Below are positions 43,374-54,477 of a stretch of DNA of 64,000 bases, piece after piece (positions within the stretch are counted from its first letter, which is position 1; the number at the start of each line of letters is the position of its first letter). This DNA is from Patagioenas fasciata. Its lineage: Eukaryota > Chordata > Aves > Columbiformes > Columbidae. The DNA lies in contig NC_092559.1 of assembly GCF_037038585.1 (NCBI RefSeq), positions 21,190,488 to 21,254,487 of the forward strand, read 5' to 3'. A program made the position numbers and the translations under genes. The notes below the pieces were generated by a model. The model did not search any database, was not told the origin of the DNA, and saw nothing but the letters and a program-made list of their open reading frames with translations.

Positions 43374-44184
43374 GTATGGCAGCCCATGCCAGTGGGCCCC
43401 TTTTTGCACATGAAACCTTGTGGTGGCAGTGCTGTCTGGAACAGCCCTCCCTCTGAGCAGCCAGGTATAGTTATGGCTGGTTTGTGGGGCAATGGTGCCA
43501 GCTCAACCACTGGTGACTTCCCTGCCTGAGGTACTCCCTTAAGGGTGCTTTGTGCCATCACTATTTCAGGACTGAAACTGAGATAATAATTCTGGTTTTA
43601 TGCCCCCAAGAGAGAGACAAGAAAAAAGTATGCAATTATAGATGCTCTCAGGTGAGCCCTCAGCAACAAGGCTACTGGCAGAAAATGAAGCCAAACTGGC
43701 TGTTGAAGCAGGATATCTAGTTACACCAGGGTGACAGTCTCACAGGGCAACATTCAGACAATGTCATTGTTTCCTACATTTATGGAAGGAACTCTCTCTG
43801 TGTAGCAGCTTGCTTACTTATCAGTGTGATCCCTGCCTTCAGAGCTGGCAGTCAAAGGGATGAGCAGTACCTAGAGGGAGAAAGAGGCAGACTTCTGTGT
43901 CAGCATTTTCTATGGCCCAGCCTTTGCACACTGCCTCTTCCCTCATCATTACTATGTTCAAAATAGTCAGTGAAGAAAAATGAGAAGATGGGAGCTTCCT
44001 ATATTGGTTCACAGGGAGTGACTCCGCATCATAAGAAGTCACCCAAAGCCTCCGTGTCCACTGAGTGTGTGGTCTTGTCTGATTCTCCTGGGGGTGGAGA
44101 GTGCTTTCTCATCTTAGGCCCTTCCTGAGAAGTGTCCATTTCCAGCTGTCAGGTTCAGCATCTTTTATGAAAAATACACATTTT
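43374..44184. other. Unassigned sequence downstream of RGP1 exon
   Basis: Begins with the splice donor and would be RGP1 intron. No further RGP1 exon or repeat recognised. Confidence 0.45.
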
Positions 44185-44189
44185 ACAGG

Positions 44190-45472
44190 TGTCGAGGGTT
44201 CTGATTGCGGGGTGACAATAAAACTGTGGCAGACGTATTGTTAACCCCCTCTCCCCCCCTTCCCCCTTCAACCCCTCCCTCTCCCCCCTTCCCACTAAGG
44301 ACAGAGAGAAGAGAGTTGGAAAAATTAAAAATGTTTTACTAATGCTATTAATAAGAATAGAGAAAATAATATAAAATATACAAAACCAATCTTGAAAGTC
44401 TCAGCAACTGCAGAGCCGGCACCCAAAGTCCTGGATTGGACCCTGCAGCCAACCGGAGCTGGATTCAGTCTCTCACTAGGCCTCAATTCGGAGGGACGAT
44501 TCACAAGGTCCTCTCCTAATGTCGGCCATAAGCAAAAGGGACGAGATCCTTGTGATCTCCCACTTTTATATGAAGTATTCACGTGAATGGAATGTTATAC
44601 TCGGTTGGTTTCTTGGTCACCTGTTTCTCGTTGCCCCTCTCGTGAGATGTGAATCTGTCCTTATCAACAACCTTGCATTCCATTGCTATGTTTACCAAAA
44701 CATGTATCTGGTTCTCCAGGAAAATGCAGCTAATATGAAGGCTTTAGCTGACAGGCCAAATTCACTGTCGAGGGTTAAGATTGTGGGGTGACAATAAAAC
44801 CCTGGCAGAGGTATTGTTAACCTCCTCTCCCCCCCCAACTTCCCCCTTTTGCCCCTCCCTCTCCCCCCTTCCCACTAAGGACAGGCGATTGGGAGGGAAA
44901 GAAGGACAGAGAGAAGAGAGTTGGAAAAATTAAAAATGTTTTACTAATGCTACTAATAAGAATAGAGAAAATAATACAAAATATACAAAACCAATCTTGA
45001 AAGTCTCAGCAACTGCAGAACCAGCACCCAAAGTCCTGGATTACACTCTGTAGCCAACCTGGAGCTGGATTCAGCCTCTCACTAGGCCTCAGTTCACAGG
45101 GACGACTAGCAAGGTCCTCTCCTAATGTCGGCCATAAGCAGATGGGAAAAAGGAAAAGGGAAAAGGGACGAGATCCTCGTGATCTCCCACTTTTATATGA
45201 AGTATTCACGTGAATGGAATGTTATACTCAGTTGGTCAGTTTCTTGGTCACCTGTTTCTCATTGCCCCTTTCGCGAGATGTCCATCCGTGCTTATCAATA
45301 ACTTTGCATTCCATGGCTATGTTTACCAAAACATGTATCTGGTTCTCCAGGAAAATGCAGCTAATATGAAGGCTTTAGCGGACAGGCAAATTCACTAAAA
45401 GAGAAACTTGTTTTTTAACAAAACCAGGGCATTCACTAAAAGAGAAACTTTTTTTTTAACGTAACCAGGACA
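44190..45472 (-). mobile_element. Fused double LTR-A insertion (antisense), TSD ACAGG
   Basis: Two LTR-A copies in direct tandem with no internal region. The first (44190-44766) lacks its last 55 or so bases in plus sense; the second (44767-45472) is complete. The pair is flanked by ACAGG at 44185-44189 and 45473-45477, so it entered as one insertion. Both are antisense (TGTCGAGGG at the left, CCAGGACA at the right). At the right end a 41-bp unit is duplicated (45391-45431 and 45432-45472). Confidence 0.85.
45391..45472. repeat. 41-bp tandem duplication at LTR-A end
   Basis: The unit begins TTCACTAAAAGAGAAACTT and ends CCAGG-CA; the second unit differs from the first by a few bases. The duplication includes the LTR terminus, so the inner unit ends CCAGGGCA and the outer CCAGGACA. 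Confidence 0.9.
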
Positions 45473-45477
45473 ACAGG

Positions 45478-45935
45478 TGATTATTTGATGAACCCATCTC
45501 CAGTGCTTGCAGTCTCAGCAGCAGCAAAGAAATCTCTTGTACTACTGCTGTAGGGCTTCTTTTTTTATTGCCTTCCTTAACTTTCCATCTTTTCTTCCTG
45601 GTTCCTCTTCTCTGCTGAATTAAACTTTCAAATTCAGCTGTGGCATAAGCATCTAGCTTTCTGGTTTTGTCTTGTGTGGTGACAGTGCTGTTTTTCCCAG
45701 TTCTGAAACATGTGGGACTGTAAAGGTACCAAGTGGAGCAGTTTTTGAGTTTCGCAGCAGTTACCAGAGCTTCATTTGGGAATTTCAGGTGTGTTGTGAT
45801 CTGTAGAAAGCTGCCCCTTGGAAAAAGAAAACTTTTTAAAATAAAAAAGCAGGTGACCAAACTGATGAGACCTGGCTAAGTCATATGAGTGGCAACACCA
45901 AACAGATTGGTGGTTTGGAAATTGAAGCTGTGGGT
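45478..45935. other. Unassigned flank of the LTR-A insertion
   Basis: Before the insertion it was contiguous with 44184 and leftward. A minus-strand frame (45860-45456) encodes a Lys/Arg-rich sequence but runs into the LTR; no domain or splice structure could be assigned. Confidence 0.4.
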
Positions 45936-46228
45936 TGCATAGAGGTAGTACTTATGAAGAAAGGCTGAGGGAGCTGGGTCTCTTTAGTTTGGAGAAGAGG
46001 AGACTGAGGGGTGACCTTAATAATGTTTATAAATATATAAAGGGTGAGTGCCATGAGGATGGAGCCAGGCTCTTCTCAGTGGCAAACAATGATAGGACAA
46101 GGAGTAATGGGATCAAGATGGAACACAAGAGGTTCCACTTAAATTTGAGAAGAATCTTCTTCTCAGTGAGGGTTACAGAGCACTGGAACAGGCTGCCCAG
46201 GGAGGTTGTGGAGTCTCCTTCCCTGTAG
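45936..46228 (+). mobile_element. CR1 fragment, ORF2 C-terminal region (plus strand)
   Basis: The frame 45935-46228 encodes [22 protein letters not shown] through [15 protein letters not shown], the conserved end of CR1 ORF2. It stops before the 3' UTR and is fused tail to tail with an antisense CR1 fragment. Confidence 0.88.
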
Positions 46229-46745
46229 CCTAAATAAGGCAGAGTAGAGGGGTAGGATTATCTCCCTGACCTGATGGTCACACTCTTTTTAATGCACCCC
46301 AGGATACCATTTGCCTTCTTGGCCACAAGGGCACATTGTTGACTCATGGTCAACCTGTTGTTGTTCTTATCTGCAGTGTTGTTTTCCAGCAGGTGCACCC
46401 CTAACCTACACTGATGCCTGGGGTTATTCCTCCCCAGGTGCAGGACCCTACACTTGCCCTTGGTGAATTTCATTAGGTTCTTCCCTGCCCAGTCCTCCAG
46501 TCTGTCCAGGTCTCGCTGAATGGCAGCACAGCCTTCTGGTGTGTCAACCCTTCCTCCCAGTTTTTTTCATCAGCAAACTTGTTGAGGGTGCACTCAGTCT
46601 TTTCATCCAGGTCACTGATGAAAAGGTTGAATAGGACTGGACCTAACACTGACCCCTGGGGAACCTCACTAACTAGAGGCCTCCAACCAGGCTCTGCGCC
46701 ATTGATCACAACCCTCTGAGCTCTGCCATCCAACCAGTTCATGAT
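46229..46745 (-). mobile_element. CR1 fragment, RT region (antisense)
   Basis: Minus frames 46802-46473 ([20 protein letters not shown], where the FADD box has lost its second Asp) and 46473-46258 ([31 protein letters not shown]). It continues beyond the nested LTR-D at 47855-47938. Together with 45936-46228 it covers adjoining parts of ORF2 in opposite orientation. Confidence 0.85.
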
Positions 46746-47232
46746 CCATCTGTCCCGCCCCAACAGATGGGATGAGGGATGAGTTAACTCTAGACGTGAC
46801 ACGCGCCCTGACTCAAGAGATGAGACCAGGTGTGAGTTAACTCTGGGTTAATTCTGTGCAGTTATGTGAAGTGAATGACAGACAATCACCTCCAGGGTCC
46901 AATTCAATTGTGAGTTTTACTAAAAGTACTTGTTGGAATATTGGTTACAGTGAATGGTGACTTGGCAAAAGTATAACAGAACTTATCAACACATTAACAG
47001 CAAAAATCCTACTACGAGCGATATATTGGCAACCATCAGTAGCTATAATATGAAATTTAACCAGAAATCAACAGCAGAGCTTAAAGATGGTGTTATCCTT
47101 ATATGTTCAAAAGGGAAAGGGAGAAAGAGAGTGGTAGAGAGGGAAGGAAAACTAAGGTATAAAGGAGAGAGAAAGAGAGTAATATATATACTGAAGGAGA
47201 GACAAAGAAATGGGGGTATAGAAAAAAGGAGC

Positions 47233-47234
47233 GA

Positions 47235-47273
<39 letters not shown>
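47233..47273. repeat. (GAAA)n microsatellite
   Basis: About ten GAAA units within LTR-D, in a purine-rich surrounding (47105-47280). Confidence 0.97.
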
Positions 47274-47274
<1 letters not shown>

Positions 47275-47529
47275 GAGGGATCCAGTCTCTTACAGCCCCA
47301 CAGCGTGGATGACAGGACTTGTACGATGTTGTGTAGCCTCGATGTTCCATGGCGAGGATGCTGGGGTCAGGAGCGCAACATCCTCCTATGTCTGGTTCAG
47401 AGTGAGGGTCCTCAGGGTGCTGGTATTCTCTTGGTGAGGCCAAGCTGGTATTCCCTTCGGTGAGACTGGTAGGCCCTACCTGTGATGTTTTAGATGAGCT
47501 TTTTATAGCTCCCAGAGTAGAGGAAAGTC

Positions 47530-47567
47530 GGGGGGGGGGGGGGGTGGGGGGGGTGGGGAGGGGGGGA
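47530..47567. repeat. Poly-G tract
   Basis: G runs of 15, 8 and 7 interrupted by T or A within LTR-D; the plus strand could form a G-quadruplex. Confidence 0.92.
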
Positions 47568-47854
47568 AGTGGTGATTGCGAAAGAGGGACAAGTCTGGAC
47601 AAGTCCTGGGCCACGTTAAAAGGGTCTCAACTTTTCCCCTTTGTTTGCAGAGCTGGGCATATCAGGAGATGGGGCTATGTGCCCTCTAGCACATCCTCCA
47701 TCTCTGGGCGGTCAGCTAGCCTGATCTGTGGCTCGTTAGCTCCTCGTTGATATGTAGATCACAGTTCCCCTTGCTCTGAATGTGTCATCTCCTGGCTGAA
47801 CTGGTTTCACCACAATGTTATCAACCATGATCCTCATCAATACACAACACCATA

Positions 47855-47938
47855 TCACCATGCATTCATCCAATCCACACTTCTTGAGCTTGCCTATGAG
47901 TAGGTTGTGAGAGTCAGTGTCAAAAGCCTTACTGAAGC
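47855..47938 (-). mobile_element. CR1 fragment continuing 46229-46745
   Basis: The minus strand reads FSKAFDTDSHNLLIGKLKKC and GLDE, the RT segment immediately upstream of the part at 46745. LTR-D separates them. Confidence 0.8.
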
Positions 47939-48304
47939 CCTCTGAAGAGGACCCTGCCAGTTCTGCTTGTGATCCGAGGCCTAATTCCAGGCCCTACATC
48001 CCTGAATCCAGTTCCGGTTTACTGTGGAGTCCGGCCCAGGACTTCTGGGTGCCTGCCCTGCAGCTGCTGGAGCAACACCAGCTCTGCCATGGGCCGCTGC
48101 TGCACTACACCGGGGAATTCAAGATTGGTTTTGATTATTTTGTATTATTTTCTCTATTTATTAGTAGCATTAGTAAATCTTTTTAAACTTTTCCAGCTCA
48201 TAAGTCTCTCTCCCTTTTCCTCCTATTACCCTTCTGAGTGGGGAGGGCGGGGAGTTTACAGAGAGCATCGTCCAGGGTTTATTGTTGCCTTGCAATAAAT
48301 GGTG
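47939..48304 (+). mobile_element. LTR fragment related to LTR-A (divergent subfamily)
   Basis: The 3' half of an LTR like 53578-54307: a CTGCAGCTGCTGGAGC block, TTCAAGATTGGTTTTG, TATTTATTAGTAGCATTA-type sequence, ending near GGTGACA. The 5' half is missing at the CR1 junction. Confidence 0.75.
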
Positions 48305-48575
48305 ACAGATGGGAAGCAGTACGTTCTTGTTGGGGTGGAAGTGGTGTCAGGAGTTACCCAAGCTGCAGCCACTGTGAGAGTAACTGGGGATAACACAGTG
48401 AAAGGCTTGAAGCTATGGTTTAGTTATCTGCCAAAACCCCAATCCATCCAATCAGATAACGGTATCCACTTCACTGTCAGGGTGGTTCAGGAATTGGCAA
48501 AAGGCAAAGGAATATTTCACGTCCCCTACTATCCCTTAAGATAAAGGGAGAGTGGAAAGAACAAACAGATTACAG
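48299..48575 (+). pseudogene. ERVL-type integrase core fragment, second lineage
   Basis: YVLVGVEVVSGVTQAA, QSDNGIHFT (second catalytic Asp) and YYP, then in another frame a RVERTNR block that would hold the Glu. The first half resembles ERVL integrases in general but differs from copies 1-4 (which read YVLTMVEA.TGWLE). It is therefore from another ERVL lineage. It directly abuts the LTR fragment, with gag to RNase H deleted. Confidence 0.75.
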
Positions 48576-48950
48576 ACTCAGTCCCTGAGGTCAGCTGATC
48601 AGAGACAGATCAGCCGGAGCTACGTTGGCAGATCCCGTGGTACAGGGGTTTTTTCAGTTTTTAGGTTTTGATTTTGCGACCTGGAAGCATCTGGCAGCCC
48701 TTGTGAGAGCGGCTGATGTGGCGTGGGTGTTACCACGGTGACAGCCAGAGATTTAAAATCGGTTGAAACTCAAAACTAGCACTCAGTCCCCGATGTCGGC
48801 TGATTGGAGCCAACTCAGCTGGAGCCATGTCGGCAGATCCCGTGGTACAGGGAGATTTTTGGTTTTTGGGTTTTGATTTTGCAACCCAGAAGCACCTGGC
48901 AACTCTTGCAAGAGCGGCTGACATGGCGTGGGCATTACCACGGTGATGGC
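48576..48950 (+). repeat. Two tandem units, period 205 bp, upstream of CR1 ORF1
   Basis: Unit 1 (48576-48742) and unit 2 (48781-48950) share ACTCAGTCCC, GGCAGATCCCGTGGTACAGG, GGTTTTGATTTTGC, AGAGCGGCTGA, GGCGTGGG and TTACCACGGTGA. A 38-bp spacer lies between. They lie just 5' of the CR1 ORF1 region and may be its 5' UTR/promoter. Confidence 0.8.
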
Positions 48951-49065
48951 GATCACACCCCCACCCCTCGCCTTGAAAAAGCCTCAGAGAGGGCAGTGAC
49001 CCGTCACTGTCCACCAGGTACTGGGAGGGGTGACGAGCGTGTGAAGCGTGTGAGTACCACCCACA

Positions 49066-50298
49066 ATGTGCTGTAGCAGTGGGTGTGGTAGCTCGTGCAG
49101 CGGGGTACAGAGGTTTTGTCCCTCCTTGCTTGTTAGACCATCTCACCTATTGCCAGTGTCCCAGACTACTGCTGATCATGGTCTCTTCCAGACAGAGAGC
49201 TTGTCACAAAAAGACTGTGGCAACCCATACAGAGGGTCTGCCCCAAACCGTGTCTCTACAGGTGTTCAGCCGCAGGGAGTGCCAGAGCCTGCTGCTGCTG
49301 GGGGAGAGAGGCCAGCATTCCACCTACGTGAGGTGTGAGCAGGTAGAAGATCTGCTCAGCATGGTGGTGAAACTTAAGGAGGAGGTTTAACACACTGAGG
49401 ACCATCAGGGAGTGTGAAAAGGAGATCGACTGGTGGAGTAAATCCCTGGCATTCTAGTCAGAAAGGTCCCAGAGAGATACCCCCCAAAAGGTGATGGACC
49501 CATGCCCTGTCGGGCAGAGGGGGGAAGACCCAAGACAGCCCCTGCCCTGTTGCTCTTGGGCAGAGGCAGGGGACCAAAAAGATGAGGAGGGTTGGAAGCT
49601 AGTTCCAGTTAGGCGCCGCAGGCAACCCCCCTCCCTACCTGCTTTGCTTCCCCAGGTGCCCCTCTGTAATAGGGCCCTGGATCTTGAAGAAGAGGTATGT
49701 GAGGATGTGGTGCAAGGCCTGCCTACGAGGTCACATAGGAAGAGGTGGTTGACTCCACGCCTCAAGATTGCCTCTGATAAGAAAGAAAGAAGGGTAATTG
49801 TAGTAGGCGATTCCCTTCTGAGAGGAACAGAGGGCCCAATATGCGTAGTTGACCCTCATCATAGGGAAGTCTGTCGTCTACCTGGTGCCCGAATCGGGGA
49901 TATCACCAGGACACTCCCCAACCTGATGCACCCACCAGACTACTAACCACTGCTGATCTTCCAGACAGGTGGGGAGGAAGCTGCATCCCGTAGTCTGAGG
50001 GGAATGAAGAAAGATTTCAAGACCTTGGGAAGGTTGGTGAAAGCGTCTGGGGCACAAGTGATTTTTCTCTTTCCTCCTTCCATTTTTGGGTGATGACATG
50101 CGATGGAATAGAAAAATTCAGTCCATAAATTATTTGCTACAAGACTGGTGCTACAGGCAAGGCTTTGGATTCTTTGATAATGGCTGGTTTTATAAGACAC
50201 CAGTCCAGACAGTGATACGTGGGATAGGTTTATCTCACAGGGGCAAAAGGATGCTGGGAAAGGAATTAACAGGGCTCATTTGGAGAGCTTTAAACTAG
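49066..50298 (+). pseudogene. CR1 ORF1 (plus strand copy)
   Basis: Pieces at 49066-49390 (Cys-containing N-terminal region, VRCEQVEDLLSMVVKLKEEV), 49491-49946 (linker and esterase start with the block-I GDS intact in VVGDSLLRGTEG) and 50086-50298 (esterase end with GFFDNGWF and LSHRGKRMLGKEL). A TAA ends the middle piece just after the MHPPDY block, and frameshifts separate the pieces. Confidence 0.85.
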
Positions 50299-52519
50299 AT
50301 TCGAAGGAGGATGGGGTTGTAGCTGGGCTTGCACCAGTGGGGCAGCACTCTAGTATTGATAAAGACCGGGAGGCCTCCCACTCCCCTTGGGTGAAATCGG
50401 TGTACTCAGCTCACTCCCTGAAATGCCTGTGCACCAATACACACAGCATGGGAAATAAGTAGGAGGAGTTAGAAACCTGTGTTCGGGCAGGAGATTATGA
50501 TCTGGTGGCAATCACAGGGACATGGTGGGACAGCTCACATGACTGGAATATGGTCATGGATGGTTATGTCCTCCCCAGGAAAGACAGGACAGCCAGGCAA
50601 GGTGGTAGAGTTGCTCTTTACGTGAGAGAGCAACTACAATGTATTGAGTACTGTCCAGGGGCAGATGAGGAGCAAGTTGAGAGTCCGTGGGTGAGAATTA
50701 AGGGGCAGGCTGGCAGGGGTGATACTGTTGTGGGTGTCTATTATAGGCCACCAGATCAGGGTGAAGAAATTGACAAGGCCTTCTACAGGCAGCTGGGAGC
50801 AGCCCCACAGTCACAGGCCATGGTTGTTGTGGGGGATTTTAACTACCCTGCTGTTTGCTGGAAGGACTACTCAGCCAGACATCCACAGCGCAGGAAGTTC
50901 CTCCAGTGCATTGACGATAACTTCCTGATGCAAATGGTGGATGAGCACACTAGGAGAGGAGCACTGCTGGATCTCATCCTCACTAACAAGGAGGGTCTGG
51001 TTGAAGCAGTAAAGGTTGAGGGCTGCCTTGGTTGCAGCAAGCATGAGATGATGGAGTTCAGGATCTTGTGTGGCAGGAACAGAATACCAAGCAGAATTGC
51101 AACCCTGGATTTCAGCAGGGCCAACTTTGGCCTTTTAAAACAATTGCTAGGGGAAATCCTGTGGGCAAGGGTACTTGAAGGTAAAGGGGCCCAAGATAGT
51201 GGGCTAGCAATCAGGGGCTGCTTCTTCCAAGCTCAAGAGCAGAGCATCCCGACACATAGGAAGTCAAGGAAGGGAGCCAGAAGACCTGCATGGTTAAACA
51301 GGGAACTGTTGGGCAAGCTCAAGTGAAAGAGGAGAGTTTACAGATCATGGAAGGAGGGGCTGGCCACTTGGGAAGAATATAAGGCTGTTGTCAGAGGATG
51401 TAGGGAGGCAACTAGGAAAACTGAGGCCTCCTTAGAATTAAACCTTGTGAGAGGGGTCAAGGACAGCAGAAAGATCTTTTTCAAATACGTGGCAGATAAA
51501 ACTAACACCAGAGGCAATGTAGGCCCACTGATGAATGGAGTGGTTGCCCTGGTGACAGAAGATACAGAGAAGGCAGAGTTACTGAATGCCTTCTTTGTCT
51601 CTGTCTACTCTGCCAGAGGCTGTCCTGAGGAGCCCCGTACCCCTGAGGCCCCAGAGGAAGGCAGGACAATGGAGGAGTCTACCTTGATTGATGAGGACTG
51701 GGTTAGGGAGCAATTAAGCAATCTGGATATCCATAAATCCATGGGTCCGGATGGGATGCACCAGTGGATACTGAGGGAGCTGGCTGAAGTTATTGCTAGG
51801 CCACTCTCCGTCATCTTTGCTAAGTCATGGGAGACAGGAGAGGTGCTTGAAGACTGGAGGAAAGCAAATGTCACTCCAGTCTTCAAAAAGGGCAAGAAGG
51901 AGGACCCAGGAAACTACAGACCAGTCAGCCTCACCTCCATCCTTGGGAAGGCAATGGAACAACTTATCCTTGGTGCCATCTCAAGGCATATCAAGGATAA
52001 GAGTGTCATTAGGGGCAGTCAGCATGGCTACACCAAGGGCAAGTCATGCTTAACCAAACTCATAGCCTTTTATGAGGACATAACGAGGTGGATAGATGAT
52101 GGCAAAGCTGTGGATGTGGTCTACCTTGATTTTAGTAAAGCATTTGACACAGTCTTCCACAGCATCCTTGCTGCTAAACTGAGGAAGTGTGGTCTGGACA
52201 ATCAGGTACTGAGGTGGACTGTGAACTAGCTGAAGGAAAGAAGCCAGAGAGTCGTGGTCTGTGGGACAGAGTCTAGTTGGAGGACTGTATCTAGTGGAGT
52301 GCCTCAAGGGTCAGTACCGGGACCAGTACTATTCAATATATTTGTCAATGACTTGGATGAGGGAATAGAGTACACTGTCAGCAAGTTTGCCAATGACACC
52401 AAACTGGGAGGAGTGGCTGACATGCCAGAAGACTGTGCTGCTATCCAGGGAGACCTGTACAGGCTGGAGAGTTGGGCAAGGAAAAATTTAATGAAATATA
52501 ACAAGGGCAAGTATAGAGT
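50280..52519 (+). pseudogene. CR1 ORF2 endonuclease-RT (plus strand copy), broken
   Basis: Frame pieces 50280-50462, 50505-51326, 51447-52229 and 52254-52519 keep the endonuclease (ITGTWWDS, where the usual E of TETWW is G; VVVGDFNYP; a CSKHEMMEF block, with the catalytic SDH altered to SKH) and RT ([21 protein letters not shown]). The FADD box reads FANDTKL (near 52390), so the RT active site is mutated. Stops at 50460, 51325 and 52227. Confidence 0.88.
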
Positions 52520-53577
52520 CCACCACTGATCACAACCCTCTGAGCTCTGCCATCCAGCCAGTTCGTGATCCATTTCACAGGCTATCAGGTTGGTCAAACA
52601 TGATTTCCCTTTGGTGAACCCATACTGACTACTCCTGATAACCTTCTTTTCCTCCACGAGCTTGGAGATGACATCCAGAATGAGCTGTTCCATCACCTTT
52701 CCAGGGATGGACGTGAGGCTGACTGGCCTGTAGTTTTCTCAGTCATCCTTCTTGCTGTTTTTGAAGACTGGAGTGACATTGGCTTTCCTACAGTCCTCAG
52801 GCACCTCTCCTGTTCTCCAAGACCTTTCAAAGATGATGAAAAGTGGCTTTGCAGTAACATCTGCCAACTCTCTCAGCACTCATGGGTGCAACCAATCGGG
52901 GCCCATGGATTTGGGGATGTCCAGTTTGTGTAGACAATCTCTAACCTGTTCTTCCTCAATCAAGGAAAAGTCTTCCTTTTGCCTGACTTGCTCTTCTGTC
53001 TCTAGGGTCTGGAATACCTGAGGGCCAGTTTTAGCAGTAAAGAAGGAAGCGAAGGAGGCATTCAGTAACTTTGCCTTCTCTGTATTATCCATCACCAGTA
53101 CATCCTCCTCATTCAGCTGCAGACCTACATTTTCTCTAACCTTCCTTTTGCTGCTGATATACTTGAAGAAGCCCTTCTTGTTGTCTTTGACCTCCCTGGT
53201 CAGATTTGCTTCCAAGTGGAGCTTGGCCTTCCTCACTGCATCCCTGCATACTCTAACATCTTCTTTGTCTTCCTCCCAGGTGGTCTGTCCCTTTCTCCAC
53301 ATGTCATAAACATCCTTCTTCCACCTGAATTTTGACTGGAGTTCCTTACTCATCCATGCTGGCTTTTTACTCCCTTTACTTGATTTTTCCGTATAGGGAT
53401 GCATCAGTATTGGCCTTGGAGGAAGCAATGTTTGACTATTTAGCCAGCTTTCTTGTACCCCCTGACCTTCTATAGCCCTATCCCATGGTATTCTTCCAAG
53501 TAGAACCTTGAAGACACCAAAGTTCGCCCTGCTGAAGTCCAAGGTTTTAGTCCTACTTATTTTACTGCTTCCTCCAC
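52520..53577 (-). mobile_element. Antisense CR1 fragment, part 1 (continues at 54308-54477)
   Basis: Minus frames 53542-52880 (linker between endonuclease and RT; SMGPDWLHP at the RT start) and 52696-52520 ([24 protein letters not shown], then a jump to NWLDG-like sequence, indicating an internal deletion near 52575). A solo LTR at 53578 splits it from its endonuclease part. Confidence 0.85.
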
Positions 53578-54307
53578 CATCCTGGTTTTGTTAAAAGCAA
53601 GACCAGTTCTCTTTTAGTGAATTTCCTCTCAGCTAAGTGCCTTCTAAGTGCCTGCATATTTTTCTTGGATACTGTGCTTGGTGCTGATAAGAGGACCAAT
53701 GGAATGCTGAAAAAGCTCGTGTTTAGATATATTACTATGGTAACCAAGGTTAACTGCTAACAGGACATATTTGGAAGGAGGGGCAGACGGAACAGGTGAC
53801 TAAAACTGACCAACTGAGTATTCCATCCCATAATCGTCATACCCCTATATAAGAGAGTGATCACAAGGGTCTAGTGCTCTTCGACCATGGTCGGCATCTG
53901 AAGAGCACCCTGTCTGTCTGCCTGCAATCTGGAAGGCCTCAGGACCTGCATCCCTGAAATCCAGTTTCCAGTTTGCTGTGAAGTTCCACCCATGACTTCC
54001 GGGTGCCTGCCCTACAGCTGCTGGAGCCACATCAGCTACACCCACCCAGCTCAACCACTGCAGGAGTGACGCCAACTCCATATCAAGCATTCAAGACTGG
54101 TTTTGTATATTTTGTATATATTTTCTATTTATTAGTAGCATTACTAAAACCCTTTAAAACCTTCCAACTTGAAGTCTAAATCTCTCTTCCTTCCTTCTTA
54201 TCTTCCTTATTATCTTTCCGATCTAAAGGAGAGGGTGGATGGAGGGTGAGGAGGTAACAGAGAGTGTCTGCCATGGTTTATTGTTGCCAGTGCCTTAAAC
54301 CTTGACA
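53578..54307 (+). mobile_element. Solo LTR-A-like element nested in CR1, TSD TCCAC
   Basis: 730 bp, beginning CATCCTGGTTTTG (TG start mutated) and ending CCTTGACA, flanked by TCCAC at 53573-53577 and 54308-54312. The antisense CR1 reads continuously across once it is removed. It is a divergent relative of LTR-A, with the same TATTTATTAGTAGCATTA block. Confidence 0.93.
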
Positions 54308-54477
54308 TCCACGCAGGATCCTGAACTCCACCATCTCATCATTGCTGCAGCTGAGGCTGCCCCCAACCGTGACATCTCCAACCATTTCTTCTTGGTTTGT
54401 CAGGACAAGGTCCAGCAGCACACCTCTCCTCGTTGCCTCCTCCACCATCTGTGTCAAAAGGTTGTCACCAATGATCA
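54308..54477 (-). mobile_element. Antisense CR1 fragment, part 2 (endonuclease C-terminus)
   Basis: The minus frame 54478-54278 reads DNLLTQMVEEATRRGVLLDL and NDEMVEF (endonuclease SDHE block altered to SNDE). It adjoins part 1 after removal of the solo LTR. Confidence 0.82.

Larger units (their letters stand above)
46751..47849 (-). mobile_element. Solo LTR-D nested in CR1, approximate TSD CCATC/CCATA
   Basis: About 1.1 kb between TGTCCCG and ACAACA, flanked by CCATC (46746-46750) and CCATA (47850-47854). The CR1 reading on the right resumes where the left one stops, which supports insertion. On the minus strand a CTATAAAAAG TATA box lies near 47500. It contains a GAAA microsatellite and a poly-G tract. 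Confidence 0.65.
48951..52519 (+). mobile_element. CR1 LINE (plus strand), 5' part; continues at 55623
   Basis: Near-complete CR1 with a 5' region, ORF1 and ORF2 up to the RT thumb. It is interrupted at 52519 by a stack of antisense CR1 and LTR sequence and resumes at 55623 to reach the CR1 tail at 56440. Confidence 0.9.

Noticed and set aside
42645..43409. A 254-residue minus-strand frame
   Set aside because: It lies opposite the RGP1-like exon and crosses its acceptor. Composition is uneven and no domain is seen. The plus-strand exon with splice signals explains the conserved part.
47099..47614. A 171-residue minus-strand frame rich in Pro, Ser and Phe
   Set aside because: It is produced by the GAAA and poly-G simple repeats of LTR-D.
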